Assembly: GCA_029168955.1 (NCBI GenBank)
Contig: JAPDOI010001210.1
Span: forward strand, 124,001-188,000
DNA from: Aplectana chamaeleonis
Taxonomy: Eukaryota; Nematoda; Chromadorea; Rhabditida; Cosmocercidae
Reading direction: 5' to 3'
Length of the DNA: 64,000 nucleotides
In this document: piece by piece, positions 11,508 through 24,131 of the stretch
Layout: each line of letters starts with the position of its first letter
Numbering within the stretch: the stretch's first letter is position 1
Notes under the pieces: generated by a model
Told to the model about the DNA's origin: nothing
The model's database searches: none
Seen by the model: only the letters and a program-made list of their open reading frames with translations
Translations under genes and position numbers: made by a program

Positions 11508-12960
11508 GGTCTGTCTGATGCTGTCTGTCTGATGCGATGCGTCTGTGCTGTCTGTCTGTGCGATACGATGCGGTCTGTCTGTCTGTCTGATACGTCTGAT
11601 GCGTCGTGTCCTGTCTGTCTGTCACCGTCTGTCTGGTCTGTGCTGTCGGTCTGTCGTCGTGCATGCGATACGCCACGTCTGTGCGATGTGCGATACGATC
11701 GTGCGTGCGTCTGTCTGTCTGTCGTGCCCTGATGCGATAAACCATTGTCTGTCTGATACGTCTGTCTGCCGGTGCGATGTAATCTGATGCGATAAATGCG
11801 TCTGTCTGTCTGTCTGATCTGTCTGATCTGATCGTCTGGTCTGTCTGATCTGGTCTGTCTGGTGCTGATGCTGTCTGTCTGCCGTCCTGTCTGCGTGCGT
11901 AACGTGTGCATTGCGTCTGTCTGATACTGTGCTGTGCTGTCTGTCCATGCGTCTGTCTGCGTCGTGCGGTCTGTCACGTCTGGTCTGTCTGTGCGTGCGA
12001 ATCTGTCTGTGCTGATACGATGCTGATGCGTCTGTCGTGCACGTCTGTGCAATGCTGTCTGTCTGTCGTGCGTCTGTCTGTGTCTGATACGATGCGATCA
12101 ATCTGTCTGTCTGTCCTGATGCGTGCGTGTCTGTCCGATAACAATGCGATCTGTCTGTGTGTGCGTCTGTCTGATACGATGCGGTCTGCGTGCGATCTGT
12201 CTGGTCTGTCTGGTCACGATACTGTCACTGTCCTGTCTGTCTGATCTGTCTGTCTGCAATCTGTCTGTCTGTCTTGTCTGTCTGTCTGATAAATGTGCTG
12301 TCTGTCTGTCTGTGTCTGTCTGTCTATTCTGTGCGATACCGTCACGATGCTGTCTGGTCTGTGCATGCAATACGTGCGTGTCTGTCTGCGTGCGTCTGTC
12401 ACGGTCTGTCTGATCTGCTGTCTGTCTGGTCTGTCTGATGCGTCTGTCTGTCGTGCGATGCGATGCGATGCGTCTGTCTGTCTGTCAATCTGTCTGTCTG
12501 TCTGTCTGTCTGATCTGATCTGTCTGTCTGGTCTGGTCTGTGATACGTCTTGTCTGATCGTCTGTCTGTCGGTCTGTCTGTCTGATCAATCTGTCTGCGG
12601 TCTGATGCGTCTGTCTGTCTGTCTGTCTGTCTGATGCGTGCGTGTGTCTGTCGGTGATCACCTGTCTGGTCTGTCTGTGTCTGATCTGTCTGTCGTCTGT
12701 CACTGTCACCTGTCTGGTCTGTCTGTCTGATCTGTCTGATCGATCTGATGCACGATCTGTCACGATGCTGGTCTGATCTGTCTGTCTGGTCTGTCTGGTC
12801 TGATCTGGTCTGGTGCGATGCGGTCGCGATCTGATGCGTCCACGGTCCGATGCGTGTCTGATCGTCTGTCTGATCTGATGCGGTCTGTCTGTGCGTGCTG
12901 TCCTGTCTGGTCTGCAACGTGCAATGCGCGTCTGATCTGTGCGATGCCTGATGCTGATGC
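11180..12960. repeat. Degenerate (CTGT)n array with GATGCG/GATACG variants
   Basis: About 1.8 kb of CTGT repeats. The left part is nearly pure; to the right it is increasingly mixed with TGATGCG, TGATACG, GTGCG and GGTCTG interruptions. The gradual shift suggests local expansion and point decay of one simple repeat. No coding meaning. Confidence 0.95.
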
Positions 12961-13025
12961 GTGCGATCACGATGCGATGCGTCTGGTGCGTGTCTGATGC
13001 GATGCGATGCTGTGCGATGCGATGC

Positions 13026-13344
13026 TGATACATACATGCGATACATACATGCGATACATACATACATACATGCGATACATACATACATACATACATACGA
13101 TACATACATACATGCGATACATACATACATACATACATACATACATACATGCATACATACATACATACATACATACATACATACATACATACATACATAC
13201 ATACATACATACATACATACATACATTTATACATACATACATACATACATACATACATACATACATACATACATACATACACACATATACATACATGCAC
13301 ATATATATATATACATACATATATATATACACACATACATACAT

Positions 13345-13385
<41 letters not shown>
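13026..13385. repeat. (ACAT)n array ending in (AC)n
   Basis: ACAT tetranucleotide repeats, first broken by TGCGAT, then nearly pure, then a short ATAT/ACAC patch and about 13 AC units. It is in inverted orientation to the (ATGT)n array at 10363-10762. Confidence 0.97.
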
Positions 13386-13387
<2 letters not shown>

Positions 13388-14367
13388 ATATATATAGTAG
13401 GATCAATCAAGTATTTCTATAGGAATTTTATCAAAAACAATGATTGATAGCAGCATCAAGCATCTTTCATCAGGTTTTCTATACATTTCTATGAGATAAT
13501 ATTGGGTCCCAAATCTAGGATAGTCCCGAATAACAAGCTTGGACCAGGGGTTCTTTTAGACCGCTCAACACGAATATAACCCCTGTTTTCAGTTTTTCGG
13601 AAGTTTTTGGCAGGATAAGGTAACTAAAATGAAATATATCAACGGCTTGTGCAAAAGTTCCCTGCTTCATGCAGTCTCTGTATAGCAATCGTGATCCTCG
13701 GATGTTGCTAGAGGGATTAAATTGTTGTAAGGTTCTAGTTATACTTCGACGTCGCGCTTCAGCGCCAGGTCTACTATTGGACCTCTGCCGATTTGCTGTG
13801 TTCACTTCGTCGTGCTCTAGTGACGACGCAAACACTGGCCGACCCGACCTCGGATAGTCCTTCTTTGGGTGCTTCCTAGTCTTCAGTCGGCACGGATTGT
13901 ATTGATACTTTTCGTACCCTTGTGATGATTGACGCAAATTCAGTGCTAGATGTTATCAGCATTCGCGCACTGAGTTGCGCCAACATTCAACAGGGAGCGA
14001 AAAGTATCATTGCGATCCGCACAGACTGCACAAAATTTCTCTTCGCAATGGAAAGTTTCTGTTTCAAGCGTGCTATAACTATGAAAGACTGAATCGGGCA
14101 ACGTTTCGCAGATCTCGCACACATAAGAAATGGGAGAACTTTTGTGATCTTTTCAGCAGCTTACAATGGGCCCCCCTTATATTTGCTAACCCTGTGAGCT
14201 GCCATTATTTCATCTGATCAAACTCAAAAACGGTTACAATTACGGCAGGTGTCTACTTTTGTTCAATGTAGCGCCCTAGACAGTCTTGCTCTAAGGTGGC
14301 GCCTTAGTTTCTGTTCCAGAGTTCGGACGTATTGTGGTGTAGCTCAAATAAGCAGGAAGCATTTGTG

Positions 14368-15528
14368 ACTTCGGACCTCAAAAAAAGGGTCAACCGAATC
14401 TATTCGAGATTCGGTCCTCGCGTCTGAAGCACAACTATAACAATAACCGAGAAATGGAATACCCCGTTTTTCGGGTAAAATGAATATCCGAAAAACAAAT
14501 AATTCAAAGTTTTAGGTGACTCAAAATTCCTACGGAACCCTTTCAAACCGTATACCTCGAATATCTTGGCTACATATAGCATGCCATAAACAGGAAGTAT
14601 TTGGTTGTAAAACTCAAGAGTTACAATTTTCGCGTCCACTAAACCCCGCATTTCGTTATTTAGCGTAGCCTCCACGAATATTTTCCTCTACCGGCCTTGC
14701 CTCAAGGTTTTTCCTACTTTTGAGACCGTATGCAATTTTTTAAACATCTCCTGCGTTTTCTCGCTGTCTCTCTCACTCCTCGTTCCGCATACGCGTGTTA
14801 AGCAATACATCAAATTCGGCTCCGAAATAGAGGATACAACTAAGGATGTGATCGAATACAGTAAGGTCCATAGCTTGCCTCTTCAAGCAAATAAAACAAT
14901 TAAACTCACCGGCAACTGGCGCGAGCGTTTTAAATCTCACCAGCGCTGGCGGTATGATAAGGCGTATTTTAGAGTTCAATCGTGGCGCGATTAGATGTTT
15001 TCTGTGGGTGTCGATCGATAACGCGCCTCTCGTCGACTCGCATACATATGAACCATAAAATTGCGCCACGCCGCGGTGGAACTCTAAACACCTCCTGAAT
15101 CAATCAGCTGCGCTCTTCTCACGGCATGGATCGATTAGAAGGCCGACGCACGTGACCCCCAGCGCCAGTCACCGATGAGATTTAAATGTCATTGCTTGAG
15201 GAGACATGCCGCGGACCTAACTATTCTTCATGCACGTGAAGTTCCGAGTCATTCCATTCCCTTCTTGGGATCCTAATTCATTCTTCAACTTGATTTTTTC
15301 GTTTTTTTTTCTACTGTTCGGGTAACTCATGGGAACGTCACCTTAGTGAACATGCTACCATTTTCGTTTGACGGTATCTGAACATTAGAAAGCAGAAAAA
15401 ATCGCAGAAAAGCGGTGTCCTCGAAATTTTCGAATTTCGATGTTATTTTCTGAACAAATCCCAGGTGAAGTTTAGTTGACGATGAAGGGGGGGGGGGGGG
15501 AAACACCCCAGAAACATGAAACGCTACA
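14368..15528. other. Intergenic with a short inverted repeat and a G tract
   Basis: No gene recognised. An imperfect inverted repeat at about 14971-15088 pairs TTTAGAGTTCAATCGTGGCG with CGCGGTGGAACTCTAAAC. A run of 14 G occurs at 15487-15500. Confidence 0.5.
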
Positions 15529-15766
15529 AGGACTGTCCGAATGAGATTGTCCGCCCACGCTGTTGCGTGCGTGTCGAATAGTCTTCGCGGATGCACTTTT
15601 AGAAAGATGCTTACCACGGCCGCAAGCAGCTGGCTGGGACCCGCTATTACTCGCTATTCGTCTGATATTCATGGTAATCGACTAACAAGTTCGAAAAGTG
15701 CTTTCACCAGGACAGCCAGATGCACGCACGCCGACCGCGTGAGCGGACGATCTCATTCGGACCAAC
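15529..15766. mobile_element. MITE family A copy (about 238 bp)
   Basis: AGGACTGTCCGAATGAGATT on the left and TCTCATTCGGACCAACT on the right, with inner inverted cores GTCCGCCCACGCTGTTGCGT and ACGCCGACCGCGTGAGCGGA. The interior matches the family. Confidence 0.75.
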
Positions 15767-16228
15767 TCTAGACTTGCGCCGCAAAAAAGCTCTCAGAGGA
15801 GCTCTTGGTTGGTTCTGCTCGTTTTTGTCCCAAACCCTCAATTGTTTTGCGTATCTGCTGCTTTTTTTTTCGTTTGAAACTCAATTTTCCCGAGCCCGTT
15901 TCGAATAATATTAGCTTATGATTTCGATTCATCCCCATTGCTCATTCATCGTCGTGGGCAACTGGCCCCACATACCCAACATCATTCAGCCGAAGTAGGC
16001 GTTTTGGCCCATTTCTGGCAATTTCATTCTCATCTCTCGAACTCATAGTGCGTATTTTTACACCATACAGTAGCACTTCAATCGGTTGTTCTAGGTAGAT
16101 ATAACACGCCTGAAACAGGGACTTTTCCTTCACCAATTTAAAAAATTGGAGCACCTGCGTTCACCGATTTTCGATCCACGCTGCGTTTCGTAATTTTGGA
16201 CGGTGGTCGTTCGGTGACGGAGTCACAA

Positions 16229-16390
16229 AAAAGGTGGAGAAATGGGAGGAGCAAAAGGCTGTGATCGGCTGCCACAGCCCACAAGAGAGGAGGAGATAAC
16301 TGTCAGAGACGCAGGGAGCGGGTTGGGTTTAGCTTCTGTGACCGCCAATCACAGTAATTAGCTCCTCCCATTTAAACCCGCCTTTTTTCA
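16229..16390. repeat. Small foldback element, about 160 bp
   Basis: AAAAAGGTGGAGAAATGGGA near 16229 is inverted against TCCCATTTAAACCCGCCTTTTTT near 16370-16390. The inner part pairs CTGTGATCGGCTG with CCGCCAATCACAG. Seen once in the window. The flanking DNA (15767-16868) holds no recognisable gene, only a PIF-MITE end fragment near 16800-16850. Confidence 0.5.
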
Positions 16391-16868
16391 AGCATGGTCA
16401 CCTAAGGACCACGAGTTCATGTAGCCTCCGGAATCCGGACAATGTAAATGGACACTAAAGCTTAATCTTGTGCTTCAAACGAAATGAAGTAGATTCAGCC
16501 TAGAAGACTTTTTTATTGCCGTAGAGTCTAGTGAAGATGCTCCGTCGCTCTTTGCTAGTCTTGTCTTAAGGTCCCTAACGCTCATCAATGAGCCTTCGAC
16601 TAGACGACGTCCGTGGAATCTAGGAGCGCGAAGCCGACGACGCTTCAGAGTATCGACCCATACCTGGGGAACCTCCAAATGAATCCGCCAGAAAAAAAAT
16701 TCACAACATCGCCTTTATTTCATGAATCTTCTCAAAAGTACAGCACAACCTCGGAATCGCTTCTCAGTCTTTCTGCTTAGCGCTTAGGTGCTTTTTATAC
16801 TGCCCAACGCCAGCGCGAGCGGGCAAGGCGCTACTGTATGAATACTTCTTACGCTCGTCACACTCTTA

Positions 16869-17297
16869 GGCGCTATTCATACTACTCAACGCCAGCGCGG
16901 TACGCGCGTGCCGCGCTGGCGTGGCGTTTGTGTATGAATACCCCGACGCCTCGCCCGCGCGGCACACACGTGACGCCCGCTCCGCCATGGCAGCGATGAC
17001 CGTAACGCCTTTTCAACCATTTTCACTACTAAATCGTCATCAATTTTATTCCATCTCTTTAAAATTAATTCCATTGAAATCCTCTGCTATCGTGGTGGTG
17101 AACGCATTTACAGAATTTGATTGTTTGGTGAAGTTAGGCCCGCTTTTTTTCGCTCCGCCTAGGCGTCGCCGCTGAGGTATTCATAGTCTCCGCAAGCGCG
17201 GCACGCGCGTCACGCGCTTGGAAAGTATTTATACTCTAACGCCACGCCAGCGCGGCACGCGCGTGCCGCCCTGGCGTTGAGTAGTATGAATAGCGCC
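16869..17297. mobile_element. PIF/Harbinger-like MITE, TTA target duplication
   Basis: Inverted ends GGCGCTATTCATACTACTCA and GAGTAGTATGAATAGCGCC, flanked by TTA at 16866-16868 and 17298-17300. The end palindrome CGCGCGTGCCGCGCTGG matches the 8429 copy. The middle carries about 150 bp (around 17000-17155) absent from the 8429 and 25211 copies. Confidence 0.85.
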
Positions 17298-17300
17298 TTA

Positions 17301-17567
17301 CGAAGACTATGAGTACTCCAGCGGCGATGCTAGGGCGGAGCGGATTAAAGTGGGCCTCATTTTTGCTGAGTTAGCAAAATCTGCACATGCTTTCACTACC
17401 ATAGTTGCAGAATATAGTACTGAAATTGATTATTACAGAACTGGTTGAAATGGAAGACGGATGATTAGTGAAAATGACGTAAAGTCGATAAGGTCGTTGC
17501 CGCCATGGCTAGGCAGACGTCACGCGCTCGCCGCGCTGGCATTGAATAGTATGAATAGTGTCTTAGC
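17301..17567. mobile_element. PIF-like MITE, left end missing
   Basis: The right end (ATTGAATAGTATGAATAGTG, then TTA) is intact enough to recognise. The left end is missing and the sequence starts within the family interior, abutting the element at 16869-17297. Its interior (GGATTAAAGTGGGCCT, ATAGTACTGAAATTGATTAT) matches the diverged copy at 47236. Confidence 0.6.
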
Positions 17568-17788
17568 TTAGAGAGATTTTCACGCTAGTCACAATGGGGT
17601 CTCCAGAATCGCTAAGAACCCACTACGAACGGATTAATTGTCTTTCGAAGATTGCAATGTTTTACGGCGGGAAATTTGTGGACGAGTTGTCTATTGTCTC
17701 TTTTCTCTTGCCACCGCTCTGGAGTATACCACACTATAAAGCTATACCGATAACAAATGGAAGAACATACAGTTTACCGCAATGTTAA

Positions 17789-18244
17789 AAGGACATGGTG
17801 CGGTTGCGGTCACACACTAAAACTACGGTGGAAGACGCCAGAATTCATTCTCGATCGGCAGCTTTGCTGATTTTCACTGTAAGTTACGCTTTTTGTTTTT
17901 TTTTGTTTCGGCATTATTTTTGTTTCTGACAGTTTAAATATTGCAAATAGGGGTTATTCTTAGTGCGTGAGGTAAGTTAGACTTTTGTTCGGGCTTCGAA
18001 GTGCTGTTTTATAAGAATTCAGTCTTGAAATCGAAAAAACGGCAATTTCCTCTTGCACAACTACAATAAGAAAAGCCCTATCCGTATTATCATGAGAGTC
18101 AGAAACAAAAATAATGCCGAAGCAAACAAGAAAAAAAAGAAAAACGTAACTCACCCGGAAAATCAGTCGTGCTGTCAATCGATAATGAAAACTGGCGTCT
18201 TCCACCGTAGTTATAGTGTATAACCGCAACCGCACCATGTCCTT
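17789..18244. mobile_element. TTAA-target TIR element, 456 bp
   Basis: Inverted ends: AAGGACATGGTGCGGTTGCG pairs with CGCAACCGCACCATGTCCTT, and the inner ACTACGGTGGAAGACGCCAG pairs with CTGGCGTCTTCCACCGTAGT. Left flank TTAA (17785-17788), right flank TCAA (18245-18248), the latter shared with the next element. The two elements together occupy one TTAA site. Just upstream, about 17575-17740, is a fragment of family D subtype II. Confidence 0.75.
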
Positions 18245-18248
18245 TCAA

Positions 18249-19283
18249 AGGCAATGTTCACGATAGAACTCGCTTCTCTCTTTTTCTGCCTATCTGAAAA
18301 ACGGTCCCATCCTGATTCCAATGATGTCTCTGGAATCGTACAAGACCTTCTGGGAACGGAGTTGTGCTCCCTCAAAATTTGAGCTAGGAAAGCATGGTGG
18401 ACGAGTTGTCCGAGGCTTGTTACTTCCTTCTTTTGCAGCCAATGAATGCGGGCTGACCTGAGTAAAGAAAGAATTCGAGAATGAAGGAAAGAACGGGGCT
18501 TTTAATAGGAGACCATCGCTCATCTCACGATTTCGAGTGTTCCATTGTTCACGTTAAAGGCATCGTTCACGATGGATTTCGTTTTCGAGTTTTCCATGCA
18601 TAATGAGAGCTATAGTCCCCTATATAACAACTACGTTGAAAAAACCGCCAAAAACCTACTGAAAACCCCTTTTTTACACCCAAAATATCTCAATCGACTT
18701 TTGACAAAGGAAGGTCGATCGTTAGAGATCGCTGCGTTGACCAACGATCTCACGATCAAATGAAGTTTATCTTTCTTTCAAGTAAGTTGTTGAGAAGGAA
18801 AGGTTAATTGATGTGTGTATTAAAGTCATTCTTCACGTAATTGTTTGGTATATTCCATCAATTTCCCCCCAGTTGCACTGTATCAAATGTTGAAAATTTA
18901 CTTATATGATGGCTGACAGCAAATTGTGTCAGATGACTGACGGAGGGCCGGCCTCTTTTGACGGAATTTGAGACATTCAACCTCATTTATCTTCACAATA
19001 GAGCGTTTTTAACCGAACAAACTCTCCCTAAGTTCTTAGGTGGGTCCAGAGAATGATTTGAACAGAAAAAACGGTGAGTGGTTTTCAGCGCGTACGATGC
19101 CTTTAAGGGGCGGAAAGGGGCTGGACTTTCTCAAAGCGGCGGGGTTTGCCCACTTTTCTAAGCCGTTTTGCGGCTCCTGGTTACCTTTTCGTCCCGTTTC
19201 TTCGACGCTGTTCTGCTTCTGAGAGCCACGAGAAGCGTTTTTCATTTGAAATTCGAGGATGAAGTTTACCGTGAACAGTGCCA
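18249..19283. mobile_element. MITE family D copy, split by another TTAA element
   Basis: Outer ends AGGCAATGTTCACGATAGAA and TTTACCGTGAACAGTGCC. The left half (18249-18553) and right half (19107-19283) are collinear, inverted, with the element at 4836-5317, for example GGGGCGGAAAGGGGC and GCGGCGGGGTTTGCCC. TTAA follows at 19284-19287. The break is filled by 18558-19102. Confidence 0.8.
18558..19102. mobile_element. Nested TTAA element, 545 bp, inside family D
   Basis: Ends AGGCATCGTTCACGAT and GCGCGTACGATGCCT, flanked by TTAA at 18554-18557 and 19103-19106. The two flanks join to match the uninterrupted 4836-5317 copy at GTTCACGTCGAGGGCGG, where the target reads TCGA in place of TTAA. It is therefore a distinct, later insertion of a related end type. 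Confidence 0.8.
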
Positions 19284-19579
19284 TTAACATTGCGGTAAAC
19301 TGTAGATTCTGATCGAAATCCATTGAGAGTCTCGAGACCGAAATCTCTGAAATGGGTGTAGGGAATGGATGCTGATTCGGGGGGCAGAGGAAGTGGGACA
19401 TCGAATTTCCTCGCTTATTCTGAAGAGTTGAGTTTCCGCCTTGGCAGAGTTGGTACACCAAGCGGCCGGACCATAATATCATTTTTTTTGCCCGCGAATT
19501 TGGACTTTGTCTTTAACCTAGACTGTAACTGCGCCTTCCCTTGATGTTGTGAGCATTGAGCCTCGGACTGTCGCGTCAA

Positions 19580-20034
19580 GGCACAGAAGACCAAAAAAGA
19601 TGTTTAGCTTTTCTAAAAGATAATCACACGCTGATCACAATGGCGTCTCTGGAATCGCTCAAACCTCCCTTCCAAAGAAGTTATGGCTCTTCGAAGACGC
19701 CTATATTTAGAAGGTGAAAACTTAATGGACGAGTTGTCTAGGGCCTGTTTTTCTCTTCCGTCGCGCAGTCGCTGCACAAGAGCGAATCGGAATGGGGAAA
19801 CAGACCGGCGCGGGGTGAACAACGGTGAGGCGGTTGAAATTCATCCATCCATCTAGCTGCTGTTGATTCGGAAATCGGGAAGATGGTGTTGCCCGTGGTG
19901 GTGAATGAAGGGGGTCGGGACCGTGGTGGTCGCATATATCCGGCTTTCTAGTAGGAGCACGTGCTATACAGGAGGGGTATACTACAAAATTGAAGGAAAA
20001 TCACGAAATCTATATCTCAGGGTGTATTGTGCCT
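19580..20034. mobile_element. MITE family D, subtype II (AGGCACAG ends)
   Basis: Left end (A)GGCACAGAAGACC with TCAA before it; right end GGGTGTATTGTGCCT followed by TTAA. The interior has TGGCGTCTCTGGAATCGCTC and ATGGACGAGTTGTCTAGG. These are shared with 50323-50776 and, inverted, with 47821-48304. Confidence 0.75.
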
Positions 20035-20074
20035 TTAACGTGCGTGTTACGATACCATTCAGTACTATACTTGT

Positions 20075-21200
<1,126 letters not shown>

Positions 21201-21956
21201 TAAGTATATTCAGTACGGCTGTTATCTCAAGAAATCCTTCACGAGCTTCCGGTCTCAATAGATTTCTATTTCTAACCTTTGTCAAAAATGTAGGGGCTAC
21301 CAACGTCTGGGATGACAATTTCATTATAAAGATAGTCTGAAACGGGAAATTTCTAATTGATCAGCACGTGATTTGACTAGATTTGTGCGATTTGAAAAAA
21401 TCGTTCAGTTAGTCTGAATATTCAATTCGAGTTTTCCAAACTGCATTAGCTTCCCGAGGGTTTTCTCGAAATATTCGCTTTCCGTAAATATTTGAGACAA
21501 TTGGGGATTTAAATATTCAGTTTCCTCGAAATCTTGTCCAGTCGACAATTCAAAATTACCGGTTTTCCAAATTTCAGGATTAATGGAAACACGAAAGCAT
21601 TCGATATTATCGGTCTCAACAAATTACTTTCTCCAATTTAATTTTTTCGAAGCTTTACCAGGGTATTGAAAGCAGCAGAATAAGGAAAAGTCCTTCTTCG
21701 GATGAAATCATCTATTTCTTAATATTTGGACTTGGGAGTTCTCTAGAGCGTTTACTCACTGTGGACACTTGAATAAAATCGTAAACTAAATCTATGGTAA
21801 CTCATCCTAATAATTTAAAAATCGACTAACAGACCTCAAAATCCGTGCTCTGCACCAGAAACAATGCCCGATAAGAAGAATCTGAGGCTTTCAACAATCT
21901 ATAGTATACTCACCATAACATTTTGTCATTTGTCGAGAATTCATGAAAGGGCTTGT
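21201..21956. other. Intergenic, nothing recognised
   Basis: AT-rich DNA with no repeat end, open frame of note or RNA structure seen. Confidence 0.4.
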
Positions 21957-22239
21957 TACTGTGCTTATCTGGGTCAAATTCCGGTCCGCAATTGCGTCTC
22001 AACACGCTTTGCGGCCGCACGCGCTTGAGTCAATCGAGTTTCCAGCTCCAAAGCCGACTCGATATGGCTTTTTTATACAGTTTTCTTCAAATTTGTTCAG
22101 TTTCCAAATTCGAAAACCCACCTAGAGTCAACAGATCGGCAGCTGCGGCGCGGGAAGCTCTTCCCACTCGAAAGCGCGCGGCCGCAAAGCGTGTCGAGAC
22201 GCAATTGCGGACCGGAATTTGACCCAGATAAGCACAGTA
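21957..22239. mobile_element. MITE family C copy, best preserved (283 bp)
   Basis: TACTGTGCTTATCTGGGTCA and TGACCCAGATAAGCACAGTA are a perfect inverted pair. It continues through AATTCCGGTCCGCAATTGCG and CGCAATTGCGGACCGGAATT, then GCGTCTCAACACGCTTTGCG with one mismatch. The end arms also include NotI-type GCGGCCGC. The low arm divergence suggests recent activity. DNA from 22240 to 22717 holds only a possible hAT-end remnant (TTTCCGCACATCTCTGTCC, about 22638). Confidence 0.9.
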
Positions 22240-22717
22240 TGCACTCCAAATGATGTTCGCAGAAAAAAATCTGGACCAGATTTATCTCAACTTTTTTTGA
22301 GTTGGTCAAAAGCCGTGCTCATCCCCCAAGATTGTTTCCTAGTGGAAAGCTTCGAATCGAATTCTATGAAAAGTCCAGACAAATGCAAATTGACCTCGAA
22401 ACCCTGTCCCCACTACAGAGACATTCATGGGGAAATTGGGAACGGATATGGAACGTACCTCTTACCTCCATTCGGTATCACCCGATTGGTTCGAGGTAGA
22501 AACCCAACCAGCGAGCGTAGGCTTTCAGAACAGAGATATCACCCAAAAATGGTAAAGAGATGCCGAAAAGAATTTGTCGTCATGGCAGAGAAAAAAAATG
22601 TGGAAAAAAACGGAAACTCCAAAACCAGAGAATGGAAATTTCCGCACATCTCTGTCCCAAAGTCTTCTCACCTGTAAGTCATCTACCCCTACCGTAAAAT
22701 TCCAAAAACCAACATAG

Positions 22718-22938
22718 AGTCTGTCCGAATCAGACTGTCCGCCCGCGCGGTCGGCGTGCGTTTCGAGGAGGCGTTTGTCGGACGAGTCCTCCCACGGCTG
22801 CAAACAACCGACTGGGATATTACTCAATTCTCGTCTAATTCTGCTGACAATCGATTTACATGTCTGGAAAATGCCTTCGCGCCATCCACTCGATACGCAC
22901 GCCGACCGCGTGGGCGAACAGTGGCTTTCGGACGGACT
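22718..22938. mobile_element. MITE family A copy (about 221 bp)
   Basis: AGTCTGTCCGAATCAGACTG on the left, GCTTTCGGACGGACT on the right. Inner cores CCGCGCGGTCGGCGTGCGTT and ACGCACGCCGACCGCGTGGG are inverted. The interior GGGATATTACTCAATTCTCG is the family version of the site interrupted in the 1756 copy. Confidence 0.8.
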
Positions 22939-24131
22939 TTACTGATCCTACGTTCAGCCCTCTAACTAACCCATGCAAGCAAGTTTCGAGCCAAATGTAT
23001 TCAAAATCAATAAAGTTGTGCTCAGCTCACCAAAATTAATCTCATAAGAGAGAAACGTCCATAACTTCCTTCAGAGTGAACACTGGCAGCTTCGTTAGGC
23101 ATGTTCGACCTTTAAATCTAGAAACGGTTTTGGCAGTGGTATTTTGGATAAGCCACTATCACCATAAAACATTTTTTTTTTCAAAAAAAAAGATTTCTCT
23201 CCGAATTTTCTTCCTCACTCATTCAATGAAAAATTGTTTAAAAAAACTAACAAGGTTTCTCTCTATATCCAGGACTTTCAACTTAGTCCTGCATCCTCCA
23301 AACCGCGATTTTTAATTGAAGAATTCCTTCCAGGGACTTTCTCTTTGCAGCAGAGTGCAGAATCTCATTTATTCTCCCCGTCTCGCAACAATTCATCTCG
23401 CTGCGGTCATTCTTCAAAAGTCGTCATCGTTGAGCTGTTCGCGCCGGTCCGGTTCCATGGAAATGGGCTCCCGCGAGCGCAAAGTGCACCATTTCACCGC
23501 TTTGCTGTACTGGTTGCACGACTATCAATCTTCCCCCAGTTGAATGCGAGAGCCTTTTTCTCGCAATGAAATTGTTTAGCCAAAAAGGCTGTTCTGTGAA
23601 GTGTGGTGTGGATGGCATTTGATGCGAAACCCGCGCTAATCTGTTGCAGAGCTGGCTTCCCTGTTGATGAAAACAGGACCGAGGTATTCAGATCAAGTAT
23701 TGATAAACAACTCCCTCTTCCTCCCTTTTCGTCCAGATTCGAGCATGTTAAAGAAGTCTATGAAAATGGATTTCGTTAGTTCGAGGTCTCCAATTTCAGC
23801 TTCAGTTTTTCTCCCAAAATATGTAGTCTCCTGCACGTTTTGTCAGGTGGTAGAGTATCAGGTTAACAATCACACGAACCCTCGAACTATGCATGCACTC
23901 CTGCCAGCTCAACGACATCAGGAAATCAAAATACGAAGACATTTCCGTGTGATTTCAGAATTTTATCTCACGCCATTAATCGCGTCGTCCACACAAAAAA
24001 ATCGAATTTTATTACTCTGTCACACATGTAGCTGATAGCGCCCCAGAATTTCATCAATGGAAAGCTGTTTCATGTTTTGGTCGCTCCCGAATTTCTAGTG
24101 GCACGGAAAGTGGCAAAAATGAGTTATTAGG
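22939..24131. other. Intergenic, nothing recognised
   Basis: Frames on both strands overlap and lack domains (for example around 23234-23618 and 23664-24035). No repeat ends seen. Confidence 0.4.

Larger units (their letters stand above)
8186..14367. repeat. 6.2 kb inverted-repeat (foldback) unit enclosing tetranucleotide arrays
   Basis: The sequence from CACAAATGCTTCATGC (8186) to about 8425 reappears in inverted orientation at about 14130-14367, including TTATTTGAGCTACACCACAA and ATGGCAGCTCACAGGG. The homology resumes at 8793-8901 against about 14022-14130 and at 10272-10317 against 13978-14023, once a PIF-like MITE (8429-8789) and a hAT-like element (8902-10271) are removed from the left arm. 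An inner inverted pair, ATTGATCCTACTATATATAT, sits at about 10326 and 13390-13410. The right arm has an extra block (13413-13977). The arms differ at scattered positions, which argues against a simple assembly fold-over. Confidence 0.8.

Noticed and set aside
11043..13226. Long Cys/Ser/Val-rich and Asp/Arg/Gln/Thr-rich frames up to 299 codons
   Set aside because: They translate the CTGT array on both strands and have repeat composition only.
10350..13400. CRISPR-like array
   Set aside because: Repeats are 4-bp tandem units with no spacers, in a eukaryotic context.
22219..22677. 152-codon plus-strand frame
   Set aside because: Begins inside a MITE end and runs into a possible hAT remnant; no domain.
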